Origin: Rhizobium sp. Root708
GTDB lineage: Bacteria > Pseudomonadota > Alphaproteobacteria > Rhizobiales > Rhizobiaceae
Assembly (NCBI RefSeq): GCF_001429725.1
Contig: NZ_LMHV01000001.1
Coordinates: forward strand, 62,001-126,000
Direction: 5' to 3'
DNA: 64,000 bases
The stretch's first letter is position 1; every line of letters starts with the position of its first letter. Positions 36,257-46,092 of this stretch are shown in pieces. Below the pieces are notes generated by a model, which made no database searches, was not told the DNA's origin, and worked only from the letters and a program-made list of their open reading frames with translations. The position numbers were made by a program, and so were the translations under genes.

Positions 36257-37006
36257 ATGAAAATCCTCGTCCCCGTGAAGCGGGTTGTTGATTACAACGT
36301 GAAGATCCGCGTGAAGTCTGATGGCACAGGCGTTGAGCTCGCGAACGTCAAGATGTCGATGAACCCCTTCGACGAGATCTCGGTGGAGGAAGCGCTGCGG
36401 CTGAAGGAAGCCGGCAAGGCCGAGGAAGTGGTAGTCGTGTCGATCGGTCCTGCAAAGGCCGAAGAAACGCTGCGCACGGCGCTCGCCATGGGTGCCGACC
36501 GTGCCATTCTCGTCGAGACCGACGATGCCGTCGAGCCGTTGGCCGTTGCCAAGATCCTCAAGGGTGTCGCGGACGCCGAGCAGCCGGGTTTGATCATCGT
36601 CGGCAAGCAGGCGATCGATGACGACAGCAACCAGACCGGCCAGATGCTGGCAGCCCTGCTCGGCTCCGCCCAGGCCACCTTCGCCTCGAAGATCGAGATC
36701 GGCGACGGCAAAGCCCAGGTAACCCGCGAAGTCGATGGTGGCCTGCAGACGATCGAGATCAAGCTCCCGGCTGTCGTCACCACGGATCTCCGTCTCAACG
36801 AGCCGCGCTACGCTTCGCTGCCGAACATCATGAAGGCAAAGAAGAAGCCGCTCGACAAGAAGAGCCCCGCTGACTTCGGCGTCTCCACCGCCCCGCGCCT
36901 CAAGGTGCTGAAGACCGAGGAGCCGTCCGGCCGCAAGGCAGGCGTCAAGGTCGCGTCGGTGGCCGAGCTCGTCGAAAAGCTCAAGACCGAAGCCGGCGTC
37001 CTCTAA
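36257..37006 (+). CDS. etfB: Electron transfer flavoprotein, beta subunit
   Basis: The 249-residue subunit starts [20 protein letters not shown] and contains the AMP-binding and family signature region [21 protein letters not shown]. With EtfA it carries electrons from acyl-CoA and other flavin dehydrogenases to ETF-ubiquinone oxidoreductase. AAGGAAGG precedes the ATG at 36257. etfA follows after 21 bases. Confidence 0.96.
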   Translation: MKILVPVKRVVDYNVKIRVKSDGTGVELANVKMSMNPFDEISVEEALRLKEAGKAEEVVVVSIGPAKAEETLRTALAMGADRAILVETDDAVEPLAVAKILKGVADAEQPGLIIVGKQAIDDDSNQTGQMLAALLGSAQATFASKIEIGDGKAQVTREVDGGLQTIEIKLPAVVTTDLRLNEPRYASLPNIMKAKKKPLDKKSPADFGVSTAPRLKVLKTEEPSGRKAGVKVASVAELVEKLKTEAGVL

Positions 37007-37027
37007 GGTTCGAAAGGAAACATCACC

Positions 37028-37957
37028 ATGGCCATTCTTCTTCTGGCTGACCACGACAATGCCAGCCTTTCCGACCAGACCGCGAAGGCCCTGACGGCCG
37101 CTTCCAAAATCGGTGGCGATGTCACCGTTCTTGTCGCCGGCAAGGGCGCAAAGGCAGCCGCCGATGCGGCCGCCAAACTATCCGGCGTCTCCAAGGTGCT
37201 GCTCGCCGAAAGCGATGAGCTTGCCAACAATCTGGCCGAGCCGCTGGCCGACCTGATCGTCTCGCTGGCGGCCAGCTATGACACGATCATCGCGGCGGCA
37301 ACCTCGACCGGCAAGAACGTGCTGCCGCGCGTCGCAGCCCTGCTAGACGTCGCGCAGATCTCGGAAATAACGGAGGTTGTCTCGTCAGACACCTTCAAGC
37401 GTCCGATCTATGCCGGCAACGCCATCCAGACGGTGCAGTCGACCGACGCCAAACGAGTCATCACCGTGCGCACGGCCTCGTTCGCCGCCATAGCCGAAGG
37501 CGGCTCCGCTTCCGTCGAGGCGATCCCGGCGGTTTCCGATCCTGGTCTCTCCACCTTCGTCAAGGATGCGCTGTCGGCCTCCGACCGTCCGGAACTGACC
37601 TCTGCGAAGATCATCATATCCGGTGGCCGCGCGCTCGGCTCGGCCGAGAAATTCCAGGAGGTCATCCTGCCGGTCGCCGACAAGCTGGGGGCTGCCGTCG
37701 GCGCAAGCCGTGCTGCCGTCGATGCCGGCTACGCGCCGAACGACTGGCAGGTCGGGCAGACAGGTAAGGTCGTCGCTCCGGATCTCTATATCGCCTGCGG
37801 CATCTCGGGCGCGATCCAGCACCTTGCCGGCATGAAAGACTCGAAGGTCATCGTCGCCATCAACAAGGACGAAGAGGCTCCGATCTTCCAGGTTGCCGAC
37901 TACGGCCTCGTCGCCGATCTCTTCGACGTCCTGCCGGAACTGGAAAAGGCGCTTTGA
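37028..37957 (+). CDS. etfA: Electron transfer flavoprotein, alpha subunit
   Basis: The 309-residue FAD-binding subunit starts [18 protein letters not shown]. The C-terminal FAD domain carries [41 protein letters not shown] and the terminal [22 protein letters not shown]. It forms a heterodimer with EtfB, encoded immediately upstream. A strong terminator lies 68 bases after its stop, so etfBA is a two-gene unit separate from hbdA. Confidence 0.97.
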   Translation: MAILLLADHDNASLSDQTAKALTAASKIGGDVTVLVAGKGAKAAADAAAKLSGVSKVLLAESDELANNLAEPLADLIVSLAASYDTIIAAATSTGKNVLPRVAALLDVAQISEITEVVSSDTFKRPIYAGNAIQTVQSTDAKRVITVRTASFAAIAEGGSASVEAIPAVSDPGLSTFVKDALSASDRPELTSAKIIISGGRALGSAEKFQEVILPVADKLGAAVGASRAAVDAGYAPNDWQVGQTGKVVAPDLYIACGISGAIQHLAGMKDSKVIVAINKDEEAPIFQVADYGLVADLFDVLPELEKAL

Positions 37958-38024
37958 TCGCCAACATGCCGGCTTTTCGCACTTGCGAATGACTGGAAAA
38001 TTATCTTTTTAGGGGCTACTACTT

Positions 38025-38054
38025 CTGCCGGGCGACCATTTGCCCGGCAGTTTT
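38025..38054 (+). terminator. Rho-independent terminator of etfBA
   Basis: CTGCCGGGC and GCCCGGCAG form a perfect nine-base stem around an eight-base loop, followed by TTTTGTT. It lies between etfA and the 3-hydroxybutyryl-CoA dehydrogenase gene, 50 bases before the latter's start. Confidence 0.9.
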
Positions 38055-38103
38055 GTTAGAAAAATGCGGCGACGCGGGGGCGTTTCCGTGCGGGGATTTG
38101 GAG

Positions 38104-38985
38104 ATGAGTGCGGTGTTGAAGACAATTGGTATCGTCGGCGCGGGCCAGATGGGTTGCGGCATCGCACAGGTTTCGGCATCGGCCGGCTACAAGGTGCAAA
38201 TCTACGACTTGTCCAGCGAACGCGTCGAGCACGGTCTGGCCACCATCAACGGCAACCTCGCCCGCAACGTCACGAGCGGCAAGATGACGGACGACCAGCG
38301 CGCCGACACGCTCGCCCTCATATCGGGTTCGTCTGATGTCAACGACCTCGCCGCCTCCGATCTCGTGATCGAGGCGGCGACCGAGGACGAAAGCGTCAAG
38401 CGCAAGATCTACTCGCTCGTCTGTCCGGTCCTGAAGCCGGAAGCGATCCTTGCCACCAACACCTCTTCGCTCTCGATCACCCGCCTCGCCTCCTCGACGG
38501 ATCGGCCGGAGCGCTTCATGGGCATCCATTTCATGAATCCGGTGCCGGTGATGAAACTGGTGGAACTCGTGCGCGGGATCGCCACCGAGGAAGGCACCTT
38601 CTCGGCCGCCAGGGAATTCGTTGCCTCGCTGGAAAAAACGGTGACGGTCGCGGAAGACTTCCCCGCCTTCATCGTCAACCGCATTCTGCTGCCGATGATC
38701 AACGAGGCGATCTACACGCTCTATGAAGGCGTCGGCACCGTCGATGCGATCGACACCGCCATGAAGCTCGGCGCCAACCATCCGATGGGCCCGTTGCAGC
38801 TTGCGGACTTCATCGGCCTCGACACCTGCCTGTCGATCATGCAGGTCCTGCACGACGGCCTGGCCGATTCCAAATACCGCCCCTGCCCGCTTCTGGTGAA
38901 GTATGTCGAAGCCGGCTGGCTCGGCCGCAAATCCGGCCGCGGCTTCTACGACTATCGTGGCGAAGTGCCGGTCCCCACGCGGTAG
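38104..38985 (+). CDS. hbdA: 3-Hydroxybutyryl-CoA dehydrogenase
   Basis: The 293-residue enzyme oxidises (or forms) 3-hydroxybutyryl-CoA with NAD(P). The Rossmann motif IGIVGAGQMGCGIAQV is at residues 8-23, followed by ATNTSSLSITRLA, the catalytic His in MGIHFMNPVPVMKLVE, and the C-terminal HPMGPLQLADFIGLD domain. Alphaproteobacterial copies next to etfBA support butanoate/fatty-acid metabolism. The ATG at 38104 follows a GGAG-like site. The preceding terminator means that it probably has its own promoter. Confidence 0.95.
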   Translation: MSAVLKTIGIVGAGQMGCGIAQVSASAGYKVQIYDLSSERVEHGLATINGNLARNVTSGKMTDDQRADTLALISGSSDVNDLAASDLVIEAATEDESVKRKIYSLVCPVLKPEAILATNTSSLSITRLASSTDRPERFMGIHFMNPVPVMKLVELVRGIATEEGTFSAAREFVASLEKTVTVAEDFPAFIVNRILLPMINEAIYTLYEGVGTVDAIDTAMKLGANHPMGPLQLADFIGLDTCLSIMQVLHDGLADSKYRPCPLLVKYVEAGWLGRKSGRGFYDYRGEVPVPTR

Positions 38986-39019
38986 GTTGCCGGAAGCAGC
39001 ATTCTCCCTCCGTGGGCTG

Positions 39020-39214
39020 TCAGCTGGCGATCCAAAGGATGCAGCCAACACCGGCGAAGAACGCCGCCAACACCAGTCCGAGTCGGGCGAATATCCAAAG
39101 ATCGTCGGTGCGATCGAATGCGACGTCGTTCCTGTCGGTATTCCGAGGTCGCTGGGATTGAGCCGCCTGACGCGATCTCGCCGCCGCATGATATGACCAC
39201 CAGTGCCCGTACAT
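39020..39214 (-). CDS. Small hypothetical membrane protein (64 aa)
   Basis: A leftward ATG at 39214 has a near-perfect ribosome site GGAAGGA seven bases upstream. The 64-residue product has a basic, polar N-terminal half and one C-terminal transmembrane helix (LWIFARLGLVLAAFFAGVGCILWIAS). I recognise no named family. It sits alone between the convergent hbdA gene (35 bases away) and tlpA, both sides non-coding. The ribosome site and clean transmembrane helix make a real gene likely. Confidence 0.6.
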   Translation of the reverse strand: MYGHWWSYHAAARSRQAAQSQRPRNTDRNDVAFDRTDDLWIFARLGLVLAAFFAGVGCILWIAS

Positions 39215-39450
39215 CGCCTGATCCTTCCCGCGGAAACCGCATGAGTTTTCGTGCGATCAAGGAATTGACCGCACCAGGAAGGCTACCGACCCCGGCATAG
39301 CTTTTCGATTGGACCTGTGCGGATCCAATGTAAATTTGGCGTAAAGGCGGGGTGAGATGTTTCTCTGCTCGACACGGCCTTCGCCGACCTGCCTCAAAGG
39401 AGCCGTAGCTCGCGGATGCCGCTGGCTCGCCGCTCGGCCCTGTCACAACC

Positions 39451-40113
39451 TCACGTGCCGACAGCACCCTTGATCAGAGCCTTGGCATCCTCACTGTCCC
39501 AGGCAGCCGGACCATTCATCGCCGAGATCAGGCAACCCTTGCCATCGACGAGAAGCGTCACCGGCAGGCCGAAGGCCAGGCCTTCCTTTTTCAGGCTGTT
39601 GAACACCTCAATCGTGTTGTCGCGATAAAGTTTGAGTGCATCGACCCCGGTTTCACTGAGGAACGCCTTCGGCTTTTCGTCGTCTCCCGTGTCGATATTG
39701 ACGGGCACGACCTGGAACTTATCGCCGCCCATTTCCTTCTCAAGCGCGTTCAAGGCGGGCATTTCCTCGCGGCACGGCCCACACCACGTCGCCCAGAGAT
39801 TGAAGAGCACCGTCTTGCCGGCGAAACTGTCGAGCGTCATCGGCTGACCATCGGCACCCTTGAAGGCGATCGTGGTAAGTTTCCGGTGCTGGTCAGGAGC
39901 GACCATGGCCGCCACTTGCCCCTTCAGCAGTGGCGCAATCTTCGTGGCGATCTCCTTCGTCGCGGCGCATTCGCCCGACGCCGTTTGCGTCCCGCCATTG
40001 CCAGACCCGGCTTCACTGATGTAAACCGCTGCCGCACCGGCAATAATGCCTGCGACCGCCGCGATCCCGATCAGCTTCAGGGATGGCAGGCGCAGGGGCG
40101 TTCTAGTCGTCAT
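39451..40113 (-). CDS. tlpA: TlpA-type thiol:disulfide interchange protein
   Basis: The 220-residue protein has an N-terminal membrane anchor ([19 protein letters not shown]) and a periplasmic thioredoxin-like domain with the active site [15 protein letters not shown]. TlpA reduces periplasmic thiols, classically for cytochrome oxidase copper-centre assembly. A second Cys pair is present (ECAATKE at about residue 49 and GKGCLIS near the end). The gene is divergent from argH with 41 bases between starts, the arrangement seen in many rhizobia. Confidence 0.93.
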   Translation of the reverse strand: MTTRTPLRLPSLKLIGIAAVAGIIAGAAAVYISEAGSGNGGTQTASGECAATKEIATKIAPLLKGQVAAMVAPDQHRKLTTIAFKGADGQPMTLDSFAGKTVLFNLWATWCGPCREEMPALNALEKEMGGDKFQVVPVNIDTGDDEKPKAFLSETGVDALKLYRDNTIEVFNSLKKEGLAFGLPVTLLVDGKGCLISAMNGPAAWDSEDAKALIKGAVGT

Positions 40114-40154
40114 TTCATTCTCCGAGACACGCGTTCTTCAAGGCAGACATCTTC

Positions 40155-41555
40155 ATGGCCGACAGCACGGACACCAAATCCTCCAACCAGATGTGGGGCG
40201 GCCGTTTCGCCTCCGGTCCCGATGCGATCATGGAGGAGATAAATGCCTCGATCGGTTTCGACAAGAAGCTGTTTGCCCAGGACATCCGCGGCTCGATCGC
40301 CCATGCCACCATGCTTGCCCACCAGGGCATCATTTCGGCAGAAGATAAAGACAAGATCGTTCAAGGGCTAAACACGATCCTGTCAGAGATCGAGAGCGGC
40401 AATTTCGAATTCTCGCGCAAGCTCGAAGACATTCACATGAATGTCGAAGCCCGTCTCGCAACGCTGATCGGCCCGGCTGCTGGTCGTCTCCACACCGCCC
40501 GCTCGCGCAACGACCAGGTAGCGCTCGATTTCCGGCTGTGGGTGAAGGAAGAGCTGCAGAAGACCGAACAGCTGCTGACCAATCTGATCGCGGCCTTCCT
40601 CGATCGCGCCGAGGAGCATGCCGACACCGTGATGCCCGGCTTCACCCACCTGCAGACCGCGCAGCCCGTCACCTTCGGTCATCACTGCATGGCCTATGTC
40701 GAGATGTTCGGCCGCGACCGCTCGCGCGTGCGCCACGCCATCGAACATCTGGACGAGAGCCCGATCGGCTCGGCGGCCCTGGCCGGCACCGGCTATCCGA
40801 TCGACCGCCACATGACGGCCAAGGCGCTCGGTTTCCGCGAGCCGACCCGCAATTCGATCGACACCGTTTCCGACCGCGATTTCGCGATCGAGTTCCTGGC
40901 GCTGGCTGCGATCTGCGCCATGCACCTGTCGCGTCTGGCAGAAGAAATCGTCATCTGGTCGACGCCGCAGTTCGGCTTCGTGCGCCTTTCGGATGCCTTC
41001 TCCACCGGCTCCTCGATCATGCCGCAGAAGAAGAACCCCGATGCCGCCGAACTGGTGCGCGCCAAGACCGGCCGCATCAACGGCTCGCTGATCGCCCTTT
41101 TGACGATCATGAAGGGCCTGCCGCTCGCCTATTCCAAGGACATGCAGGAAGACAAGGAACAGGTCTTCGACGCCGCCGAGAGCCTGGAACTGGCCATCGC
41201 CGCGATGACCGGCATGGTCCGCGACCTGACGATCAACACCGAGCGCATGAAGGCGGCCGCGGGCTCTGGCTACTCCACCGCCACCGACCTCGCCGACTGG
41301 CTGGTGCGCGAAGCAGGCCTGCCCTTCCGCGACGCCCACCATGTGACCGGCCGCGCCGTTGCGCTGGCCGAAAGCAAGGGCTGCGATCTTGCCGAGCTGC
41401 CGCTGGCCGATCTGCAGGCAATCAACGCTGCGATCACGGACAAGGTCTACGGCGTCCTGACGGTCGAGGCATCGGTCGCCAGCCGCAAGAGCTTTGGCGG
41501 CACCGCGCCCTCGGAAGTGCGCAAGCAGATTGCCTACTGGCGCGCTCGCAACTGA
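40155..41555 (+). CDS. argH: Argininosuccinate lyase
   Basis: The 466-residue enzyme splits argininosuccinate into arginine and fumarate. The superfamily signature [16 protein letters not shown] is intact, along with the N-terminal [21 protein letters not shown] and the [16 protein letters not shown] region with its catalytic His partner region [17 protein letters not shown]. The gene precedes lptM and lysA in the conserved rhizobial order. Confidence 0.97.
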   Translation: MADSTDTKSSNQMWGGRFASGPDAIMEEINASIGFDKKLFAQDIRGSIAHATMLAHQGIISAEDKDKIVQGLNTILSEIESGNFEFSRKLEDIHMNVEARLATLIGPAAGRLHTARSRNDQVALDFRLWVKEELQKTEQLLTNLIAAFLDRAEEHADTVMPGFTHLQTAQPVTFGHHCMAYVEMFGRDRSRVRHAIEHLDESPIGSAALAGTGYPIDRHMTAKALGFREPTRNSIDTVSDRDFAIEFLALAAICAMHLSRLAEEIVIWSTPQFGFVRLSDAFSTGSSIMPQKKNPDAAELVRAKTGRINGSLIALLTIMKGLPLAYSKDMQEDKEQVFDAAESLELAIAAMTGMVRDLTINTERMKAAAGSGYSTATDLADWLVREAGLPFRDAHHVTGRAVALAESKGCDLAELPLADLQAINAAITDKVYGVLTVEASVASRKSFGGTAPSEVRKQIAYWRARN

Positions 41556-41634
41556 CCTCAACAATCAGGGTGCACAAGGTGGATAAACTTCGCTATGAAG
41601 GTGTCCACCCGTGCCGCTTCCCAAGAGGAATTCC

Positions 41635-41829
41635 ATGCAGAAGAGCTTGCCGCAGATCGTCCGCCTGACGGTTGTTTTCGCCGTGATCGGCCTTGCCGTC
41701 GCAGGATGCGGGCGCAAAGGCGATCTCGATCCGCCGAGCGCGCAGGCAACGAAGGGCGGCGACTCCTCCAAGCCGACGAAACAGCCCGGCACCGTCGACA
41801 AGCCCTTCCTTCTCGATCCGCTTCTCTAA
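41635..41829 (+). CDS. lptM: LptM-like lipoprotein (LPS translocon maturation chaperone)
   Basis: The 64-residue protein is a lipoprotein with signal helix IVRLTVVFAVIGLA and lipobox VAGC, followed by the family core CGRKGDLDPP. Proteins of this YifL/LptM type help oxidative maturation of the LptD outer-membrane translocon; function here is by family. It lies between argH (79 bases) and lysA (12 bases). The ATG at 41635 is preceded by AAGAGGAAT; the longer frame from 41611 does not give a signal peptide start. Confidence 0.9.
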   Translation: MQKSLPQIVRLTVVFAVIGLAVAGCGRKGDLDPPSAQATKGGDSSKPTKQPGTVDKPFLLDPLL

Positions 41830-41841
41830 GAGGCCATTGAC

Positions 41842-43110
41842 GTGAATCACTTTGAGTATCGCGACGGCATTCTGTACGCCGAAAACGTTCCCGTTCCCGA
41901 AATTGCCAAGGCGGTCGGCACGCCTTTCTACGTCTATTCTACGGCGACGCTTGAGCGCCATTACAAGGTCTTCTCAGCGGCCTTCAGCGATGTAGACTCC
42001 ATGGTCTGCTACGCCATGAAGGCGAATTCGAACCAGGCTGTCCTGAAGACGCTGGGCAATCTCGGCGCCGGCATCGACGTTGTTTCCGAAGGCGAGCTGC
42101 GACGCGCACTGGCGGCCGGCATCCCTGCATCCCGCATCATGTTCTCCGGCGTCGGCAAGACGCCGCGGGAAATGGATTTCGCACTTGAGGCCGGCATCTA
42201 CTGCTTCAACGTCGAATCCGAGCCGGAGCTCGAGATCCTCAACCAGCGCGCCATCAAGGCAGGCAAGAAGGCACCCGTTTCCTTCCGCATCAATCCCGAT
42301 GTCGATGCCCGCACGCACGCCAAGATTTCGACCGGCAAGAAGGAAAACAAGTTCGGGATTTCCTGGGAGCGTGCCCGCGTCGTTTATGCACGCGCCGCCA
42401 CCCTTGAAGGCATCGAAGCCACCGGCATCGACATGCATATCGGCAGCCAGATCACCGAGCTGCAGCCCTTCGACGACGCCTTCAAGCTGCTGCGCGAGCT
42501 GGTCAGCACGCTGCGCGCCGACGGCCACGACATCCACCATGTCGATATCGGTGGTGGCCTCGGCATTCCCTACAAGGACGACAACAACCCGCCGCCGCTG
42601 CCCGACGCCTATGCCGCGATCGTCAAGAACCAGCTGCGCGAACTGAACTGCAAGATCGTCATGGAGCCCGGCCGCCTGATCGTCGGCAATGCCGGCATCC
42701 TGGTGACCGAGGTGCTTTACGTGAAGGATGGCGGCGAAAAGACCTTCGTCATCGTCGATGGCGCCATGAACGACCTTATCCGCCCGACGCTTTACGAGGC
42801 CTATCACGAGATTCGCCCCGTGGTGATTTCGGCAGCCAACGCCCCGCGCATCAAGGCCGACGTCGTCGGCCCGGTCTGCGAGACCGGCGACTACCTGGCG
42901 CTCGACCGCGAGATGGCCATGCCGAAATCAGGCGATCTAATCGCCGTGAGCTCTGCTGGCGCCTATGGCGCTGTGCAGGCCGGCACCTACAACAGCCGCC
43001 TGCTTGTCCCAGAGGTCCTGGTCAAAGGCAGTGACTTCCATGTGATTCGCCCTCGCCGCACCTATGAGGAGCTGATTGGCCTCGATTCCGTCCCCGTCTG
43101 GCTCGACTGA
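41842..43110 (+). CDS. lysA: Diaminopimelate decarboxylase
   Basis: The 422-residue PLP enzyme makes lysine from meso-diaminopimelate. The PLP-binding Lys is in VCYAMKANSNQAVLKTLG. The family motifs SFRINPDVDARTHAKISTGKKENKFG, HIGSQITEL and DIGGGLGIPY follow. The start is GTG at 41842, twelve bases after lptM, so the two are co-transcribed. lysC, the first enzyme of this pathway, lies at the left edge of the window. Confidence 0.97.
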   Translation: MNHFEYRDGILYAENVPVPEIAKAVGTPFYVYSTATLERHYKVFSAAFSDVDSMVCYAMKANSNQAVLKTLGNLGAGIDVVSEGELRRALAAGIPASRIMFSGVGKTPREMDFALEAGIYCFNVESEPELEILNQRAIKAGKKAPVSFRINPDVDARTHAKISTGKKENKFGISWERARVVYARAATLEGIEATGIDMHIGSQITELQPFDDAFKLLRELVSTLRADGHDIHHVDIGGGLGIPYKDDNNPPPLPDAYAAIVKNQLRELNCKIVMEPGRLIVGNAGILVTEVLYVKDGGEKTFVIVDGAMNDLIRPTLYEAYHEIRPVVISAANAPRIKADVVGPVCETGDYLALDREMAMPKSGDLIAVSSAGAYGAVQAGTYNSRLLVPEVLVKGSDFHVIRPRRTYEELIGLDSVPVWLD

Positions 43111-43243
43111 CGGGCGCCGGGCGGCGGCATCACTTTTTGGCGAAGAACCGTGAAAAACCGGCATTGGCGGGTGCTCGCCCTCGCCTTCGCCACAAAGAAT
43201 GTTATCTTTGACCGAGCGCGAATTGCCCCGGCAATCGCTGTAA

Positions 43244-45967
43244 GTGCACTCTGCCTTCGAACGCCAGCTCGCGGAGACCCGATTGAACAAGAGCTCCAGC
43301 AGGGAGAAACATGGTGCATTTGCCCTGAGGCCGTCCTTGGCGCGGCTGGTGGCGGCGAAGCGTTTTCTGGCGCGCGCCGTCCTGCTTTCAGAGCAGATCC
43401 TGCCCCTGCTTCTGCCGCTGCTGTGTGTTGCCGCGCTCTACCTGACGGTATCCTGGTTCGGCATTTTCCGGACGGCTCCAGACTGGTTTCGATTGGTGCT
43501 GCTTGCCGCTTTTGGGTTGGCGCTGCTTGGTTCCCTCTATCCGTTCCGTCGGTTGCGCTGGCCGAGCGTCGCGTCCGCCGACCGGCTGCTCGAGGAACGC
43601 AATGGTCTGCCGCATCAACCGGTGGCGGTTCAGGAGGACGAGCCGGCATTCGATACGCCGTTTGCGCGTGCCTTGTGGCGCGAGCACCAGACGCGCATGG
43701 CGGAAAAGATCGCCGCCCTCGACGCCGGATTCCCACGCCCTGACATTGCCGCGCACGACCGCTGGGCTCTGCGCGCTGTCCCGGCACTTCTGCTTGTCGT
43801 TGCCTTTGGTTACTCGCTCTCCAGCAGCGGCGGATCGATCGCCGACGCCCTGCAACCGCGACCGGTAGCAGAGACGAGCGATCCGGCCGTGCGCATCGAT
43901 GCCTGGGTGACGCCACCCTCCTACACCGGGCGGGCTCCGGTCTACCTGAGTGCTGCTGGAACCGAGCAGGCGCCGATCCGAATTCCCGAACTCTCAAGCC
44001 TGACCGTCCGTGTCAGCGGTGCAAAGACGGATGAGAAAGTCCTCTTCACCCGCGAGGATGGAAAGCGCCTGGAAATCGCCGCGGAAGAGAACCCCAAGGC
44101 GCCGGCACCCGCAGCAACGCCCACGGCCACCCCTGCACCGAATGCCGCTGCCGTAGCCGCCAGCACCCACATAATGAAGCTCGAGGAAAACGGCACGCTC
44201 GAGGTGAATGGTCGCCGCTGGGCCTTCGACGTCATTCCCGACAAGGCGCCGGAAATCGCCTTCAACGGCCTGCCGAAATCGACGGTCAATGGCGCGCTCG
44301 AAATCGGCTTCACGGTCAAGGACGATTACGGCGTTCAGGAAGCCTATGCGGAGATCCTGCCGGTCGAAGCCGACCCGACCGCAACGCCGCTCTATCCCCT
44401 GCCGGAATACAAGCTCGACGTACCGCGCCGCAACGCCCGCGACGCGAAAGGGCTTGCGAGCAAGAACCTGACCGAGCATCCGCTGGCCGGCAAACGTGTC
44501 CGCGTCACGCTCGTCGCGAAGGATGCGGCGGGGCAGACGGGACGTAGCCCTCCGCACGAGATGACGCTGCCCGCACGCCCCTTCAACGAGCCGCTCGCCG
44601 GCGCGGTGGCAGAAGAGCGCCAGGTCTTTGCACTCGATACCCGCAAGATGCCGGAAGCGATCGCGTTGAACGAAGCGCTGACGATCCGTCCGGAAGAAAC
44701 GATCCCGAACCTCACCAACTACCTTCTGCTGGAATCGGCGCTTGCCCGCATGAAGCTGGCCAAGGGTGAGGAAGCACTGAAGGACACGGCTGACTATCTC
44801 TGGGACATTGCCATCGGCATTGAGGACGGCAATCTCTCGCATGCGGAACGCAACCTCCGGAACGCGCAGCAAAACCTTGCCGACGCCCTGCAGCGAAACG
44901 CGCCCGACGCCGAGGTCAAGAAGCTCATGGACGAGCTGCGCAAGGCAATGCAGGACTACATGAAGGAACTGGCGCAGCGCATGCAGAATGCGCCGATGCA
45001 GCCGAACCAGAATGCGCAGAACATGATTCGCCAGCAGGATCTCGAGCGAATGATGGACCAGATCGAGAACCTTGCGCGGTCGGGCAACCGCGACGCTGCC
45101 CAGCAGATGCTGTCCGAGCTGCAGCGCATGATGAACAACATGCAGGCAGGCCGCCCTCAGCAAGGCCAGCAGCAGGGACGCGACAACAGCCAGATGCGCC
45201 AGCAGATGGACAAGCTCGGCCAGATTCTCCGTGACCAGCAAAAGCTGATGGAAGAGACCTTCAAGCTGGATCAGCAGCTGAAGGACCGCATGCAGCGCGG
45301 CGAACCCAATATGGGCATGAACGACCCGCTGCTTGACGACATGCCGATGGACAATGACGGCCTGCCGCAGGATCCGCAGCAGGGCGACCAGCAGCAACAG
45401 GGCCAGCAGGATCAGCAAGGCCAGCAGAACCAGCAGGGACAGTCTCCGTCGGACCAGATGACCGCCGACCAGCTGCGCGAGGCATTGAAGCAGCTTCGGT
45501 CGCGTCAGGATCAGCTCGGCAAGCAGCTCGGAGAGCTTCAGAAGGGTCTTGGCGACATGGGCATCAAGCCCGGTTCTGGCTTCGGTCAGGCGCAGCGCGA
45601 AATGGAAGGCGCCGGTCGGGAGCTTGGCCAAGGTCGCGGCGAGCCTGCGATACAGGGCCAGGGACGGGCGCTGGAAGCGCTTCGTCAGGGCGCCCGCGAT
45701 ATGATGAACCAGATGATGCAGGCCCAGCAGGGCCAAGGCCAGGGACCGCAGGGACAGGTGGGCCAAGGCAACCAGAACGGCCGCGACCCGCTCGGACGCC
45801 CGCGTCGCGCCGATGGGCCCGACTTCGGCGACCAGGTCAAGGTTCCGGACGAGATCGACGTCCAGCGTGCCCGTGAAATTCTGGATGCCATCCGCGAAAA
45901 GCTCGGAAACAATCCGTCGCAGGAGATGGAACGGCGCTATCTGGAGCGCCTGCTTGACATCCAATAG
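43244..45967 (+). CDS. TIGR02302/DUF4175 family membrane protein, Gln-rich
   Basis: The 907-residue protein has two to three transmembrane helices near the N-terminus (QILPLLLPLLCVAALYLTV, LVLLAAFGLALLGSL, ALRAVPALLLVVAFGYSL). A periplasmic beta-rich region (about 220-480) and a coiled-coil region follow. The last third is Gln/Met/Asp-rich, with QQGDQQQQGQQDQQGQQNQQ-like repeats around residues 700-730. The family is widespread in alphaproteobacteria and of unknown function. The start is GTG at 43244; TTG at 43283 has a better GGAG site and would give 894 residues. It follows lysA in the conserved order. Confidence 0.9.
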   Translation: MHSAFERQLAETRLNKSSSREKHGAFALRPSLARLVAAKRFLARAVLLSEQILPLLLPLLCVAALYLTVSWFGIFRTAPDWFRLVLLAAFGLALLGSLYPFRRLRWPSVASADRLLEERNGLPHQPVAVQEDEPAFDTPFARALWREHQTRMAEKIAALDAGFPRPDIAAHDRWALRAVPALLLVVAFGYSLSSSGGSIADALQPRPVAETSDPAVRIDAWVTPPSYTGRAPVYLSAAGTEQAPIRIPELSSLTVRVSGAKTDEKVLFTREDGKRLEIAAEENPKAPAPAATPTATPAPNAAAVAASTHIMKLEENGTLEVNGRRWAFDVIPDKAPEIAFNGLPKSTVNGALEIGFTVKDDYGVQEAYAEILPVEADPTATPLYPLPEYKLDVPRRNARDAKGLASKNLTEHPLAGKRVRVTLVAKDAAGQTGRSPPHEMTLPARPFNEPLAGAVAEERQVFALDTRKMPEAIALNEALTIRPEETIPNLTNYLLLESALARMKLAKGEEALKDTADYLWDIAIGIEDGNLSHAERNLRNAQQNLADALQRNAPDAEVKKLMDELRKAMQDYMKELAQRMQNAPMQPNQNAQNMIRQQDLERMMDQIENLARSGNRDAAQQMLSELQRMMNNMQAGRPQQGQQQGRDNSQMRQQMDKLGQILRDQQKLMEETFKLDQQLKDRMQRGEPNMGMNDPLLDDMPMDNDGLPQDPQQGDQQQQGQQDQQGQQNQQGQSPSDQMTADQLREALKQLRSRQDQLGKQLGELQKGLGDMGIKPGSGFGQAQREMEGAGRELGQGRGEPAIQGQGRALEALRQGARDMMNQMMQAQQGQGQGPQGQVGQGNQNGRDPLGRPRRADGPDFGDQVKVPDEIDVQRAREILDAIREKLGNNPSQEMERRYLERLLDIQ

Positions 45968-45983
45968 GCAAAACTTGCCCTCT

Positions 45984-46011
45984 GAGCGCAGAAACTCTGC
46001 TGTCTGCGCTC
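45984..46011 (+). terminator. Hairpin after the TIGR02302 gene
   Basis: GAGCGCAGA and TCTGCGCTC form a perfect nine-base stem with a ten-base loop, 16 bases after the TIGR02302 stop. There is no strong T run, so it may be a weak or factor-assisted terminator. Confidence 0.45.
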
Positions 46012-46092
46012 TCAATCACGACTATGAGACTATTCCCAGGCGCGCGAAGATTCGTAATGTCGCATCGCTAGATAGGTGATAACAGCGATTCG

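Noticed and set aside
35732..37054. 440-aa leftward ORF
   Set aside because: It runs antisense through the rhomboid gene and etfB; no coherent protein family is visible.
45360..45450. Apparent tandem repeat (CAGCAGGGCCAG-like)
   Set aside because: It encodes the Gln-rich region of the TIGR02302 protein and is not an independent repeat element or CRISPR.
43994..46015. 673-aa leftward ORF
   Set aside because: It is antisense to the TIGR02302 gene and its Leu/His-rich composition mirrors the Gln-rich repeats.
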